Part shown: one piece after another, positions 35,148 to 43,897 of the stretch | Position numbering within the stretch: position 1 is the stretch's first letter | Layout: every line of letters begins with the position of its first letter | Source: Phenylobacterium sp. LH3H17 | GTDB lineage: Bacteria; Pseudomonadota; Alphaproteobacteria; Caulobacterales; Caulobacteraceae | Assembly: GCF_024298925.1 (NCBI RefSeq) | Contig: NZ_CP101283.1 | Coordinates: 3,105,001 to 3,169,000, forward strand | Length of the DNA stretch: 64,000 nucleotides | Direction: 5' to 3' | Translations under genes and position numbers: made by a program | The notes under the pieces: model-generated | Told to the model about the DNA's origin: nothing | Database searches by the model: none | Seen by the model: only the letters and a program-made list of their open reading frames with translations

Positions 35148-36044
35148 CTAAGCCAGATCGTCCAGCTTGCCGCGCAGCAGTTGCAGCACCGCGGAGAAGT
35201 CCTTGCCGCCATGTCCCAGCCCGTCGAACATCGCGTAGAGCGCCCCGGCCTGGGCGCCCATGGGGGTCGAGGCGCCGACCTTGGCCGCGGCGTCCTGCGA
35301 AAGCTTCAGGTCCTTCAGCATCAGGGCGGTGAGGAACCCGCCCTCATAGCCGCGATTGGACGGCGCCGCCGGCACCGGCCCCGGCCAGGGGCAATAGCTG
35401 GTCAGTGACCAGCACTGGCCCGAAGACTTCGATGCGATCTCGAAGAACCGCTCGGCCTCCAGGCCAAGCTTCTCGGCGAGCGCGAAGGCCTCGCAGGTCC
35501 CTAGCATCGAGACCCCCAGCAGCATGTTGTTGCAGATCTTGGCCGCCTGGCCGGCCCCGGCCTCGCCCGCCCGCAGCACCACCCGCGCCATGGGGGCGAG
35601 CGCGGCCTCGACGGCGGCGAAATCGGCCTCGGCGCAGCCCACCATGAAGGCCAGGGTCCCGGCATCGGCCGCCATGATCCCGCCGGAGACCGGCGCGTCG
35701 GCGAACCGGAACCCGGCCTCGGTCGCCTGGGCGGCCACGTCGCGCGCCGACTCCACGTCGATGGTCGAGCAGTCGATCAGCAGGGCGCCCTTGGCCGCGT
35801 TGGGCAGCACCTGGTCGGCATAGACCTCGCGCACATGCTTGCCGGCCGGCAGCATGGTGATCACCACCTCGGCGTCCCCGACAGCCGCGGCCACGGAGTC
35901 CGCCGCGTGGCACCCGGCCTCCACCGCCTTGGCCAGCGCCGCCGGCGACAGGTCGAAGGCCGCAACCTGATGCTGGGCCTTGGCCTGGTTGGCCGCCATG
36001 CCGGCGCCCATGTTGCCGACCCCGATGAAGGCGATCTTCGTCAT
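35148..36044 (-). CDS. mmsB: 3-hydroxyisobutyrate dehydrogenase
   Basis: MmsB (298 aa) oxidises 3-hydroxyisobutyrate to methylmalonate semialdehyde with NAD+. It has the dinucleotide motif IGVGNMGAGMAANQAKA, the DAPVSGGIMAADAGTLAFMVG substrate loop and the catalytic Lys in AGQAAKICNNMLLG. It is the last gene of the operon mmsA-acd-mmsB on the minus strand, 13 nt after the acyl-CoA dehydrogenase. The operon degrades valine. Confidence 0.93.
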   Translation of the reverse strand: MTKIAFIGVGNMGAGMAANQAKAQHQVAAFDLSPAALAKAVEAGCHAADSVAAAVGDAEVVITMLPAGKHVREVYADQVLPNAAKGALLIDCSTIDVESARDVAAQATEAGFRFADAPVSGGIMAADAGTLAFMVGCAEADFAAVEAALAPMARVVLRAGEAGAGQAAKICNNMLLGVSMLGTCEAFALAEKLGLEAERFFEIASKSSGQCWSLTSYCPWPGPVPAAPSNRGYEGGFLTALMLKDLKLSQDAAAKVGASTPMGAQAGALYAMFDGLGHGGKDFSAVLQLLRGKLDDLA

Positions 36045-36057
36045 CTGATGGGCTTTC

Positions 36058-37197
36058 CTATTGCCGGAACATCTCGCGGGCGATGATCACCCGCATGATC
36101 TCGTTGGTGCCTTCCAGGATCTGGTGGACCCGCAGGTCGCGCACGATCCGCTCCAGCGGATAGTCGGCCAGGTAGCCGTAGCCGCCGTGCAGCTGCAGGG
36201 CCTGGTTGGCAACCTCGAAGCCCGCGTCGGTGGCGAACCGCTTGGCCATGGCGCACAGCTTGGTGGCCTGGGGATCGCGGTTGTCGAGGGCGTAGGCGGC
36301 GCGCCGCACCATCAGCCGGGCGGCCTCCAGCTCGGTGGCCATGTCGGCGATCTTGAACTGCAGGGCCTGGAAGTCGGCCAGGTTTTTCCCGAACTGCTGG
36401 CGCTGGGTCATGTAGGCCTGGGCCGTGTCGAGCGCGAAGCCCGCCCCGCCCAGCGAACACGAGGCGATGTTCAGCCGCCCGCCGTCCAGCCCCATCATGG
36501 CGAAGCGGAAGCCCTCTCCCTCGGCGCCGATGCGGTTGGCGACCGGGACCCGGCAGTTGTCGAAATTGACCTGGGCGGTGGGCTGGGCGTTCCAGCCCAT
36601 CTTCCTTTCCTGGGCGCCGAACGACAGGCCGGGCGTCCCCTTCTCCACCACGATGGCCGAGACGCCCTTGGCGCCGGGCTCACCTGTCCGCGCCATCACC
36701 ACATAGACGTCGGAGACCCCGCCGCCGGAGATGAAGGCCTTGCTCCCATTCAGGACGTAGTGGTCGCCGTCCAGCTTGGCGCTGGTCCGCAGGGCCGCGG
36801 CGTCGGAGCCCGAGCCCGGCTCGGTCAGGCAGTAGCTGGCGATCAGCTCCATGCTGGTCAGCCGCGGCAGGTAGCGCTGGCGCAGCTCCTCGCCCGCGAA
36901 CCGGTCGATCATCCACGAGGCCATGTTGTGGATGGTCAGATAGGCCGCCGTCGAAACGTCCCCATAGCTCAACGCCTCGAACACGATCGAGGCGTCCAGC
37001 CGGGTCAGGGCCGAGCCGCCCACGTCCTCGCCGATATAGATGCCGGCGAAGCCCAGTTCGGCGGCCTTCCTCAGCACGTCGACCGGGAAGTGCTTCTCCT
37101 CGTCCCACCTCGCCGAATGCGGAGCCAGTTCGGCCGCGGCGAAGGCCCGCGCCGCGTCCTGGATCGCCCTCTGGTCGTCGGTCAGGTCGAAGTTCAT
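36058..37197 (-). CDS. Acyl-CoA dehydrogenase, probably isobutyryl-CoA dehydrogenase
   Basis: The 379-residue FAD enzyme has the acyl-CoA dehydrogenase signatures [19 protein letters not shown] and [20 protein letters not shown], and the [13 protein letters not shown] end. Its position between mmsA and mmsB indicates isobutyryl-CoA to methacrylyl-CoA oxidation in valine degradation. The missing hydratase and 3-hydroxyisobutyryl-CoA hydrolase are not seen in this window. The family is certain; the substrate is inferred from context. Confidence 0.9.
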   Translation of the reverse strand: MNFDLTDDQRAIQDAARAFAAAELAPHSARWDEEKHFPVDVLRKAAELGFAGIYIGEDVGGSALTRLDASIVFEALSYGDVSTAAYLTIHNMASWMIDRFAGEELRQRYLPRLTSMELIASYCLTEPGSGSDAAALRTSAKLDGDHYVLNGSKAFISGGGVSDVYVVMARTGEPGAKGVSAIVVEKGTPGLSFGAQERKMGWNAQPTAQVNFDNCRVPVANRIGAEGEGFRFAMMGLDGGRLNIASCSLGGAGFALDTAQAYMTQRQQFGKNLADFQALQFKIADMATELEAARLMVRRAAYALDNRDPQATKLCAMAKRFATDAGFEVANQALQLHGGYGYLADYPLERIVRDLRVHQILEGTNEIMRVIIAREMFRQ

Positions 37198-37208
37198 GGA
37201 GGCGGCCT

Positions 37209-38723
37209 CTAGCGCATGGTCGGGATGACGAACGACGAGTCTGCATGACTGTCGCCTTCCGGCCAGCGCGCGGTGATCGTCTTGACCTTGGTGTAGAACT
37301 TCACGCCCTCGAGGCCGTGCTGGTTGGTGTCGCCGAAGGCGCTCCGCTTCCAGCCGCCGAAGGTGTGATAGGCCACCGGCACGGGGATGGGCACATTGAT
37401 CCCCACCATGCCCACCTGCACCCGGTTGGCGAAGTCGCGCGCCGCGCGGCCGTTGCGGGTGAAGATCGCCACCCCATTGCCGTACTGGTGCTTGGACGGC
37501 AGGGCCAGCGCCTCCTCATAGGTCTCGGCGCGAACGATCTGCAGCACGGGGCCGAAGATCTCCTCCTGGTAGGTGCGCATGCCGGGCTTCACCTGGTCGA
37601 ACAGGCTGGGGCCGATGAAGAAGCCTTTCTCGTAGCCCTGCAGGGAGAAGCCGCGCCCATCGGCGACCAGCTCGGCGCCCTCGTCGACCCCCATCTGGAT
37701 ATAGTTGGCGATCTTGTCGCGATGGGCGGCCGAGACCACCGGGCCGTACTGGGCGTCGGCGTCGGACGACAGCCCCACCTTCAGGGTGTCGATCTCGGCG
37801 ATCATGCGCCGGCGCAGCTCGTCGGCGACCTTGGCGCCCACCGGCACCACCACCGGGAGGGCCATGCAGCGCTCGCCCGCCGAGCCGAAGGCCGCGCCCG
37901 AAAGGTCCTTCACCACCTGGTCCAGGTCCGCGTCGGGCATGACGATGCCGTGGTTCTTGGCCCCGCCCATCGCCTGGACCCGCTTCCCGTGCGCGGTGCC
38001 GGTCGAATAGACGTAGTGGGCGATGTCGGACGAGCCGACGAAACTGACCGCGGCGATATCGGGATGGGTCAGGATGGCGTCCACCGCGGCCTTGTCGCCG
38101 TGGATCACGTTCAGCACGCCCTTGACGTCCATGCCCACGGCGGCGCCGGCCTCCATGAACAGCTCGGCCAGCCGGACCGGGACGCTGGGGTCCTTCTCCG
38201 AGGGCTTGAGGATGAAGGTGTTGCCGACGGCGATGGCGATGCCGAACATCCACATCGGGATCATGGCCGGGAAGTTGAACGGGGTGATCCCCGCCGCCAC
38301 GCCCAGCGGCTGGCGCATGGAATAGACGTCGATCCCGGGGCCCGCGCCCTCGGTGTATTCGCCCTTCAGCACATGGGGGATGCCGCAGGCGAACTCGATC
38401 ACCTCCAGGCCGCGCTGGATGTCGCCCTTTGAGTCAGCCACGACCTTTCCGTGCTCGGAGGACAGGAGCTCGGCCAGCTCCTGCATATTGGCCTCGACCA
38501 GGCGCTTGAACTCGAACATCACCCGCGCCCGGCGCTGGGGATTGGTCGCGGCCCAGGCCGGTTGGGCGGCCACGGCGGCGGCCACCGCCGCATCGACCTC
38601 GGCGGGCGTGGCCAGCGCCACACGGGCCTGAATCTCGCCGGTGTTGGGATTGTAGATGTCGCCAAAGCGGCCCGAGGTCCCGGCGACAGCCGAACCGGTG
38701 ATGAAGTGCTGGATGTCGCGCAT
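37209..38723 (-). CDS. mmsA: CoA-acylating methylmalonate-semialdehyde dehydrogenase
   Basis: MmsA (504 aa) converts methylmalonate semialdehyde to propionyl-CoA in valine catabolism. It has the aldehyde-dehydrogenase NAD region ([15 protein letters not shown]), the catalytic cysteine in [14 protein letters not shown] and the C-terminal [20 protein letters not shown] typical of MmsA. It is the first gene of the operon and lies divergent to a LysR regulator, with an inverted repeat between. Confidence 0.96.
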   Translation of the reverse strand: MRDIQHFITGSAVAGTSGRFGDIYNPNTGEIQARVALATPAEVDAAVAAAVAAQPAWAATNPQRRARVMFEFKRLVEANMQELAELLSSEHGKVVADSKGDIQRGLEVIEFACGIPHVLKGEYTEGAGPGIDVYSMRQPLGVAAGITPFNFPAMIPMWMFGIAIAVGNTFILKPSEKDPSVPVRLAELFMEAGAAVGMDVKGVLNVIHGDKAAVDAILTHPDIAAVSFVGSSDIAHYVYSTGTAHGKRVQAMGGAKNHGIVMPDADLDQVVKDLSGAAFGSAGERCMALPVVVPVGAKVADELRRRMIAEIDTLKVGLSSDADAQYGPVVSAAHRDKIANYIQMGVDEGAELVADGRGFSLQGYEKGFFIGPSLFDQVKPGMRTYQEEIFGPVLQIVRAETYEEALALPSKHQYGNGVAIFTRNGRAARDFANRVQVGMVGINVPIPVPVAYHTFGGWKRSAFGDTNQHGLEGVKFYTKVKTITARWPEGDSHADSSFVIPTMR

Positions 38724-38778
38724 TGGGGGCCTCCCTTTTCTTGCGCTCTGGCCTATCAGAGCCGGCCGGCCGCTGGTA

Positions 38779-38806
38779 TTGCAGACTTGCGCCTTAGGTC
38801 ATGCAA
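38779..38806. promoter_or_regulatory. Inverted repeat between mmsA and lysR, likely LysR operator
   Basis: TTGCA at 38779-38783 and TGCAA at 38802-38806 form a dyad with an 18-nt spacer, in the 93-nt divergent region. This fits the long, AT-punctuated dyads recognised by LysR regulators. The regulator's binding is inferred from location. Confidence 0.4.
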
Positions 38807-38816
38807 ATGTGCAGGC

Positions 38817-39710
38817 ATGTTCGACTGGGACGACCTGAGGATCTTCATTGCCGCGGCCCGCACGGGCTCGCTCACCGCCGCCGCCCAACGGCTGGGCGTC
38901 GACGCGGCCACGGTGGGCCGTCGGGTGTCGCGGCTGGAATCGGCGCTGAAGTCGACCCTGCTGGCCCGCTCGCCGTCGGGCCTGCAGCTCACCGCCGCCG
39001 GCGCCCAGCTTTTGGCCATAGCCCTGGACGCCGAGGCCGCCATGGAGGCCGCCGCCCAGGTCACCCGCCCCGACGTCATCGCCGGGACGGTGCGGATCAG
39101 CGCCGCGGAGGGGTTCGGGTCGGCGATCCTGGCCCCGGCCCTGCCCGGCCTCGCCGCCGCCCGTCCCGGCCTGCGCGTCGAGCTGGCCGCCAGCGCCGGA
39201 TTCCTCTCGCCCGGCCGCCGCGAGGTGGACATGGCCATCACCTTGAGCGCCCCCGACCAGGCCCGGCTGATCGTCGAACCGCTGACGCCCTACCAGCTCG
39301 CCCTCTACGCCGCCCCGGCCTATCTCGCGCGCCGGCCGCCCCCGACGGATGTCGCCGAGCTGCGCGACCTGGATATCGTGGGCTATGTCGACGACCTGAT
39401 CTACGCCCCGGAGCTGCGCTATCTGGACGAGGTCCTGCCGGGTCTCACCCCCCGCCTCGCCAGTTCCTCGATCCGCGCCCAGCGCGAGATCGTCGCCGGC
39501 GGCGGCGGCGTCGGCGTCCTGCCCTGCTTCATGGCCCAGGGCCTGACGCGGGTCCTGGCCGATGAGGTCCTGCTGGAGCGCCGCTTCTGGCTCGCCACCC
39601 ACCGCGACGTCCACGACACCGCCCGAATGCGCGCCGTCCGAACCTGGCTCAAGGCGCTCTGCGCCGAGGCCGCGGACCGGCTATCGCCCTACCCTTCGGA
39701 TCGCCGCTGA
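38817..39710 (+). CDS. LysR-family transcriptional regulator
   Basis: The 297-residue regulator has an N-terminal winged helix (MFDWDDLRIFIAAARTGSLT...RRVSRLESALKSTLLARSP) and a LysR substrate-binding domain (GTVRISAAEGFGSAIL...YVDDLIYAP). The ATG at 38817 gives the usual start of the family. It is divergent from mmsA, the classic layout for a LysR controlling the adjacent operon. The effector is unknown; a valine-pathway intermediate is plausible. Confidence 0.88.
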   Translation: MFDWDDLRIFIAAARTGSLTAAAQRLGVDAATVGRRVSRLESALKSTLLARSPSGLQLTAAGAQLLAIALDAEAAMEAAAQVTRPDVIAGTVRISAAEGFGSAILAPALPGLAAARPGLRVELAASAGFLSPGRREVDMAITLSAPDQARLIVEPLTPYQLALYAAPAYLARRPPPTDVAELRDLDIVGYVDDLIYAPELRYLDEVLPGLTPRLASSSIRAQREIVAGGGGVGVLPCFMAQGLTRVLADEVLLERRFWLATHRDVHDTARMRAVRTWLKALCAEAADRLSPYPSDRR

Positions 39711-39736
39711 AACGCAGAGGTCGCAGCAGCGGGCGC

Positions 39737-41227
39737 CTATTGGCCGACCCGCCCGATCCGGACGTCCTTCGATCCCAGCGGGAGGGTGTAGAGGCTGCCG
39801 TCGTCGGCCAGGGTCCAGTCGCCGTCCCGCGCGGCGTCGATCCCGCTCTCGAAGGTGCGCCGCGCGATCATCCCGTCCGGCGCCGGCAGCAGATGGTAGA
39901 AGACCAGCAGCTTGACCTTGGCCTGGTTGGCCAGGACCGCCGCCTCCTGGGGCGACACGTGATAGTCCTGGATGTCGTGCATGATGCGCTCGACCCGCGG
40001 GCGGCTCAGGCCCCTGGCGCCGGCCTCCATGGTCTGGATCATCGGCCGGGCGATCGCTTCGGAGACCATCAGATCGGCGCCCGTGGCGGCGCGCGCGAAA
40101 GGCGGATGGTTCTTCATGTCGCCGGTGATCACCACCGAGCGCCCCTTGTAGTCGAAGCGGTAGGCATAGGCCGGCTCAATGGGCCCGTGGTCGACCTCGA
40201 TGGCGGTGATCTTCAGCTTGCCGTCGTCGAACACCAGGCCGGTGCGCGCCTTGGCGGGCGTCGCCGGTCCGGCCATCTCGACGGTGCGCGCCACCAGGGG
40301 CCAGGTCTCCGGCGGCATGATCTTCGCGGTGTGGTGGACCGTCCGGTAGCCTTGGTCGATCCGGTAGGCCTGGTTGAAGCCGCCGACCACCTGATCGATC
40401 CCCGGCCCGCCGTAGACGTCGAGCGGCGCGGGCCGTCCCTGGGCCCAGGTCTGCAGGTTCAGTTCCCCCAGGTCGCCGATATGATCCGAGTGGAAGTGGG
40501 TGATCAGCACCCCGCCGATCCGCGACAGCGGAATTCCCCACTGCATCAGGTTCTCCACCGACTCCGGTCCCACATCGACGATGTAGAACTTGCCGCCGGC
40601 GATCACCGCCACGCAGGCCTTCGCCCGCGTCTTGCTGGGCAGGGGGGCGGAGGTGCCGCAGACCGCAACCCGCAGGGCGTCGTCGGCCATCAGGGCCGAG
40701 TTGTCCACGCCCATCCGCTGGGCGACCGCGCGCTCGAAGATCTTCTGCTGGACCATCGGGTTGGCCAGGGCGGCGGAGAGCCCGAGCTTGGCGGCGACCC
40801 CCAGGCCCAGCACCAGCAGGATCACTCGGGTCAGGCCCGCGCGTTCGGGCGCCTCGGACCGCCCCAGCCTGCGGGCGTGCAGCACCAGGGCCGCGATGGC
40901 GGCGATTTCAACGGCCAGGGCGCGCGGCGCCCCGCCCGGCAGACCATCGTCGACCGCGCCCATCAGCCGTCCCACGACGATCGTGACCAGGATCAGGGCC
41001 GCGGCCTGCAGCAGCATCGCGCGGCGGGTCCAGACCCCGGCGAGACACAGCGCCGCCAGGGCGACGAACAGTCCGCCCAGGTCGGCCCTCAGGGTGGAGA
41101 CGCCTTCCGGGGACAGGGGACCCACCCGCAGTCCGCCCGCCAGCTCCTCCGGCGCGGCCCACAGCCCGAAGCCCAGGGCCGCGAACAACAGCGCGAAGAC
41201 GAGCACGAAGAATCCGGTGACGCGCAT
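39737..41227 (-). CDS. Metallo-beta-lactamase-fold hydrolase with N-terminal membrane domain
   Basis: The 496-residue protein has four or five hydrophobic helices in its first about 160 residues, the first two resembling a DUF4345-type domain, then an MBL hydrolase domain with the metal motif ITHFHSDHIGDL and later VITGDMKNHPPFA and YHVSPQEAAVLA. MBL hydrolases cut esters, phosphodiesters or lactones. The membrane fusion places the active site near the membrane surface. It is 9 nt downstream of a TetR gene and is probably co-transcribed and repressed with it. Confidence 0.82.
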   Translation of the reverse strand: MRVTGFFVLVFALLFAALGFGLWAAPEELAGGLRVGPLSPEGVSTLRADLGGLFVALAALCLAGVWTRRAMLLQAAALILVTIVVGRLMGAVDDGLPGGAPRALAVEIAAIAALVLHARRLGRSEAPERAGLTRVILLVLGLGVAAKLGLSAALANPMVQQKIFERAVAQRMGVDNSALMADDALRVAVCGTSAPLPSKTRAKACVAVIAGGKFYIVDVGPESVENLMQWGIPLSRIGGVLITHFHSDHIGDLGELNLQTWAQGRPAPLDVYGGPGIDQVVGGFNQAYRIDQGYRTVHHTAKIMPPETWPLVARTVEMAGPATPAKARTGLVFDDGKLKITAIEVDHGPIEPAYAYRFDYKGRSVVITGDMKNHPPFARAATGADLMVSEAIARPMIQTMEAGARGLSRPRVERIMHDIQDYHVSPQEAAVLANQAKVKLLVFYHLLPAPDGMIARRTFESGIDAARDGDWTLADDGSLYTLPLGSKDVRIGRVGQ

Positions 41228-41236
41228 ATCAGGTCC

Positions 41237-41890
41237 TCAGAGCCCGCTGGGCAGGGTTGCGGCGAAGATGTCGGCGCAGGCCTTGCCGGCCACGGTGCGC
41301 GCGGCGACCGTGTCCAGTCCAAGTCCCCGCAGCAGGCCGAAGATCAGGTCTTCCGCCAGGGTGGCGGCCGTGTCGGCGGCGTGGCGTTCCAGCACGCGCG
41401 ACACGGCGATCTGCGCTGTCCCGACCGCCATCAGCACGGCGGCCTCCGGCGCCAGGCCCTCGAACCTTCCGGCCGCGAGGCCCGCCTGGATGTCGGCGCG
41501 CACGCCGCGGTTCATCGGGGCGTCGGGGACCGAGGCGAAGGGGAACAGCCGCATCATGGCCTGGGCCCGGATCGGGAAGGCCTCGGCGCCGCGCGCGAAC
41601 ATCGCCAGCGCGCGGGCCACCCGTTCGGCCGGGTCGGCGACCCCGGCGTTGATGTCGGCCACGGTCAGTTCGATGGCGGCCCGCGCCTGCTTGGCGATCT
41701 CTCGCGCCAGGCCGTCCTTGTCAGGAAAGTGGTTGTAGAAGCTGCCCTTGGCGACCTCGGCGGCGGCCACGATGTCGTCGATGCTGACCGCGTCCACCGA
41801 GCGCGTGGCGAACAGCACCTGGCCGGCGCGCATCAGGGCGGCCCGCGTTCGCTCCCGCCGCCGATCGACCCGCTCCCCGGTCGCGATCAT
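41237..41890 (-). CDS. TetR-family transcriptional regulator
   Basis: The 217-residue protein has the TetR N-terminal helix-turn-helix (SIDDIVAAAEVAKGSFYNHFPDKDGLAREIA) and a ligand-binding C-terminal domain. The ATG at 41890 is chosen with GGAG upstream; a TTG 15 nt earlier is an alternative. Upstream lies a 33-bp near-perfect palindrome (41908-41940), most likely its own operator, which also covers the divergent isomerase promoter. It probably controls the MBL gene too. Confidence 0.9.
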   Translation of the reverse strand: MIATGERVDRRRERTRAALMRAGQVLFATRSVDAVSIDDIVAAAEVAKGSFYNHFPDKDGLAREIAKQARAAIELTVADINAGVADPAERVARALAMFARGAEAFPIRAQAMMRLFPFASVPDAPMNRGVRADIQAGLAAGRFEGLAPEAAVLMAVGTAQIAVSRVLERHAADTAATLAEDLIFGLLRGLGLDTVAARTVAGKACADIFAATLPSGL

Positions 41891-41907
41891 CGCCCCCGAC
41901 TCCAATT

Positions 41908-41940
41908 TGACTGTTTGGTCACTATTGGACTAAACAGTCA
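41908..41940. promoter_or_regulatory. Palindromic TetR operator
   Basis: TGACTGTTTGGTC (41908-41920) and GACTAAACAGTCA (41928-41940) are inverted repeats matching at 12 of 13 positions with a 7-nt centre. It lies between the divergent tetR and DsbA-like genes, 18 nt before the tetR start and 24 nt before the other. The shape is typical of TetR sites. Confidence 0.8.
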
Positions 41941-41963
41941 TTATTGCAAGCGCGAGGTTCCCG

Positions 41964-42617
41964 ATGACCCTGCAGGTCGATGTCTTCTGGTCGTTCAGAA
42001 GCCCCTATTCGTACCTCGCAACACCCCGGCTGGCCGAGATCGCGGCGCGCTACGACGTCCAGGTCGACATCCGCGCGGTCTATCCCCTGGCGGTGCGCGT
42101 CGACGGCTTCTTCAAGCGCCAGGACAAGCGCTGGCCGTTCTATGTGGGGCGCGACTGTTTCCGCACCGCCCAGATGCTGGGCATGACCTTCGGACCGCCC
42201 AGGCCCGACCCCATCGTCATGGACCTCGCCACCGGCGACGTGGCCAAGTACCAGCCCCATATCCGCCGGCTCACCCATCTGGGCCAGGCCGCGGTCGAGG
42301 CCGGCGCCGGCCTGCCCTTCATCGTCGAGGTCAGCAAGCTGATCTGGGGCGGCCAGGTCCAGGGCTGGGACCAGGGCGAACACCTGGCCCAGGCCACGGC
42401 GCGCGCCGGCCTCGACCTCGCCGCCCTGGAGCAGGTGGCCTCAACCGAAGCCGAGCGCCTCGAGGCCGTGATCCAGTCCAGCCACGCCAGATTGGAGGCG
42501 GTCGGCCACTGGGGCGTCCCCACCATGGTCTTCCAGGATGAACCCTTCTTCGGCCAGGACCGCCTGGAGACCCTGCTTTGGCGCATGGGCCAGCACGGTC
42601 TGGCGGAGCGGCGCTAG
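41964..42617 (+). CDS. 2-hydroxychromene-2-carboxylate isomerase/DsbA family protein
   Basis: The 217-residue thioredoxin-fold protein has the start VDVFWSFRSPYSYLATPRLA of the HCCA isomerase/GST-kappa group: a Ser replaces the CxxC active site seen in DsbA thiol oxidases, and the later HWGVPTMVFQDEPFFGQDRL is typical. Family members isomerise aromatic intermediates using glutathione. The gene is divergent from the TetR gene and shares its operator region, so it is probably part of the same regulon. The substrate is unknown. Confidence 0.85.
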   Translation: MTLQVDVFWSFRSPYSYLATPRLAEIAARYDVQVDIRAVYPLAVRVDGFFKRQDKRWPFYVGRDCFRTAQMLGMTFGPPRPDPIVMDLATGDVAKYQPHIRRLTHLGQAAVEAGAGLPFIVEVSKLIWGGQVQGWDQGEHLAQATARAGLDLAALEQVASTEAERLEAVIQSSHARLEAVGHWGVPTMVFQDEPFFGQDRLETLLWRMGQHGLAERR

Positions 42618-42622
42618 GCCAT

Positions 42623-42874
42623 TCAGGCCGGGATGCGCGATCGCGTCTCCCATCGGGCCTCGCCGCAGCGATAGCAGGAACGCTCGGAAAACCGACCCAG
42701 CTCCCGGACGTCGACTTGGTCGTCCCCCAGCCCGCGGCCTTCCAGTCGGGTCAGGACGGTGGCCGCGGCCACGTCGTGGCTGGTCCGGCAACCCGTGCAA
42801 CTGAAGCGGATCTGCGCGCCGGGGTGCTCCGCCAGCAGTGTCGCCAACGATATGGTGTCGTGCATGTGGTTCAT
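42623..42874 (-). CDS. Small zinc-ribbon-like hypothetical protein
   Basis: This 83-residue product has two CxxC pairs, FSCTGCRTSH and SERSCYRCGEARW, which would form a zinc ribbon. Start is uncertain (ATG at 42874 or 42865) because no strong ribosome site is visible. It resembles small uncharacterised alphaproteobacterial zinc-finger proteins. It lies just beyond the DsbA-like gene and 39 nt from the TIR gene end, but no functional link is evident. Confidence 0.6.
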   Translation of the reverse strand: MNHMHDTISLATLLAEHPGAQIRFSCTGCRTSHDVAAATVLTRLEGRGLGDDQVDVRELGRFSERSCYRCGEARWETRSRIPA

Positions 42875-42913
42875 CCGTCCGGGCCGGGCTCGGAGCACGC
42901 CGAGTCCCGGCGA

Positions 42914-43780
42914 TCAGTAGGGGATTTCCTCCTCGACCTGGCGCTGGACCTTGGGGGCCTTGCGCTTCGGCGCGGCCTTCGCCTTGGGAGCCTCGTCCGC
43001 CGCCGCCACCGGATCCTCCGCCGCGGGCGGCGTGGGCTGGGTGGGCAGCGTAGGCGCCAGGGTCGCCGAGGCCAGGATCGCGACCTTCGGCTCGACGGCG
43101 GGCGCCTTGGGCTTGGGCGCGCTCAGCATCAGGCCGACGGCCACGGCGACCGCGACGGCCGCTCCGGCCAGCGCCAGCGCCGCCATCGGGCGCTTCGTCC
43201 GTTCGACCGGCGCGTGCACGGTCGCGGCCGGCGGCATGGCGGCGGGCTTCTTGTGACCTTCAACCGGTGCGCTGACCTTGCTCGGCCGGACGCTCGTCTT
43301 GGGGGCCTCGGTCGGCGGTATGCGAGCCTCCGGCGGAGGCGCAGGCGCAGGTGCGGGGGCGGCGGCGGCGTCCGCCGCGGGATCGCCGATCGCGCTGGCG
43401 ATGCGCAGGCTGAGCTGGTCCATCGCGAACTCCCAGTCCGCGAAGAAGTCGATCCATTGGCGGGTGGCGAACTCGTAGGAGAAGGCCTCGTTCGGCGTGA
43501 CGTCCTCCACGCGCAGCGGAATGACGATCAGCTTCTGCTGGCTGGCGAGCGCCAGCTCCTTGGTCATCTCCTCGGACTTGTTCGAGTTCTCGGTGAAGAC
43601 CAGCAGCATGATCCGCGCGCGGCGGATCGCCTGCACGATCGAGACCTGGAAATTCTCGCCTGGCTGAATGTTTCGCGAGGAGATCCAGCACCCGAATCCG
43701 CGGCTCTCCAGCGCAGTGCACAGAATATCCGCGACTTTTCGGTCTTGCGAAGCAAAACTGATGAAAATATCGGCATTCAT
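42914..43780 (-). CDS. Membrane-anchored TIR-domain protein
   Basis: The 288-residue protein starts with a TIR domain (about residues 3-117): DIFISFASQDRKVAD, the BB-loop region WISSRNIQPGENF, then SEEMTKELALA, where E75 is in the position of the catalytic Glu of NAD-consuming TIRs. A Pro/Ala-rich linker (about 135-198) leads to one membrane helix (about 200-219) and a Lys/Pro/Ala tail. Bacterial TIRs make NAD-derived signals or deplete NAD in defence. The ATG at 43780 is preferred to a GTG 24 nt upstream. A good promoter lies just upstream, and the SLOG-2TM gene lies before that. Confidence 0.85.
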   Translation of the reverse strand: MNADIFISFASQDRKVADILCTALESRGFGCWISSRNIQPGENFQVSIVQAIRRARIMLLVFTENSNKSEEMTKELALASQQKLIVIPLRVEDVTPNEAFSYEFATRQWIDFFADWEFAMDQLSLRIASAIGDPAADAAAAPAPAPAPPPEARIPPTEAPKTSVRPSKVSAPVEGHKKPAAMPPAATVHAPVERTKRPMAALALAGAAVAVAVAVGLMLSAPKPKAPAVEPKVAILASATLAPTLPTQPTPPAAEDPVAAADEAPKAKAAPKRKAPKVQRQVEEEIPY

Positions 43781-43821
43781 ATCAACACGCCCGAGTCCGC
43801 CCACCCAAATTCACACTTTAT

Positions 43822-43850
43822 ATACAACTACCTATCCGCAGTTGTGACAA
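43822..43850 (-). promoter_or_regulatory. Candidate promoter of the TIR gene
   Basis: On the minus strand, TTGTCA (43850-43845) and TTGTAT (43827-43822) are 17 nt apart, in a markedly AT-rich stretch that contrasts with the surrounding GC-rich DNA. This suggests that the TIR gene can be transcribed separately from the upstream SLOG gene. Confidence 0.4.
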
Positions 43851-43897
43851 GGCCGTCCAACAAATCTAAACTCTTCCTAATCTGTTCTTTATAAGGA

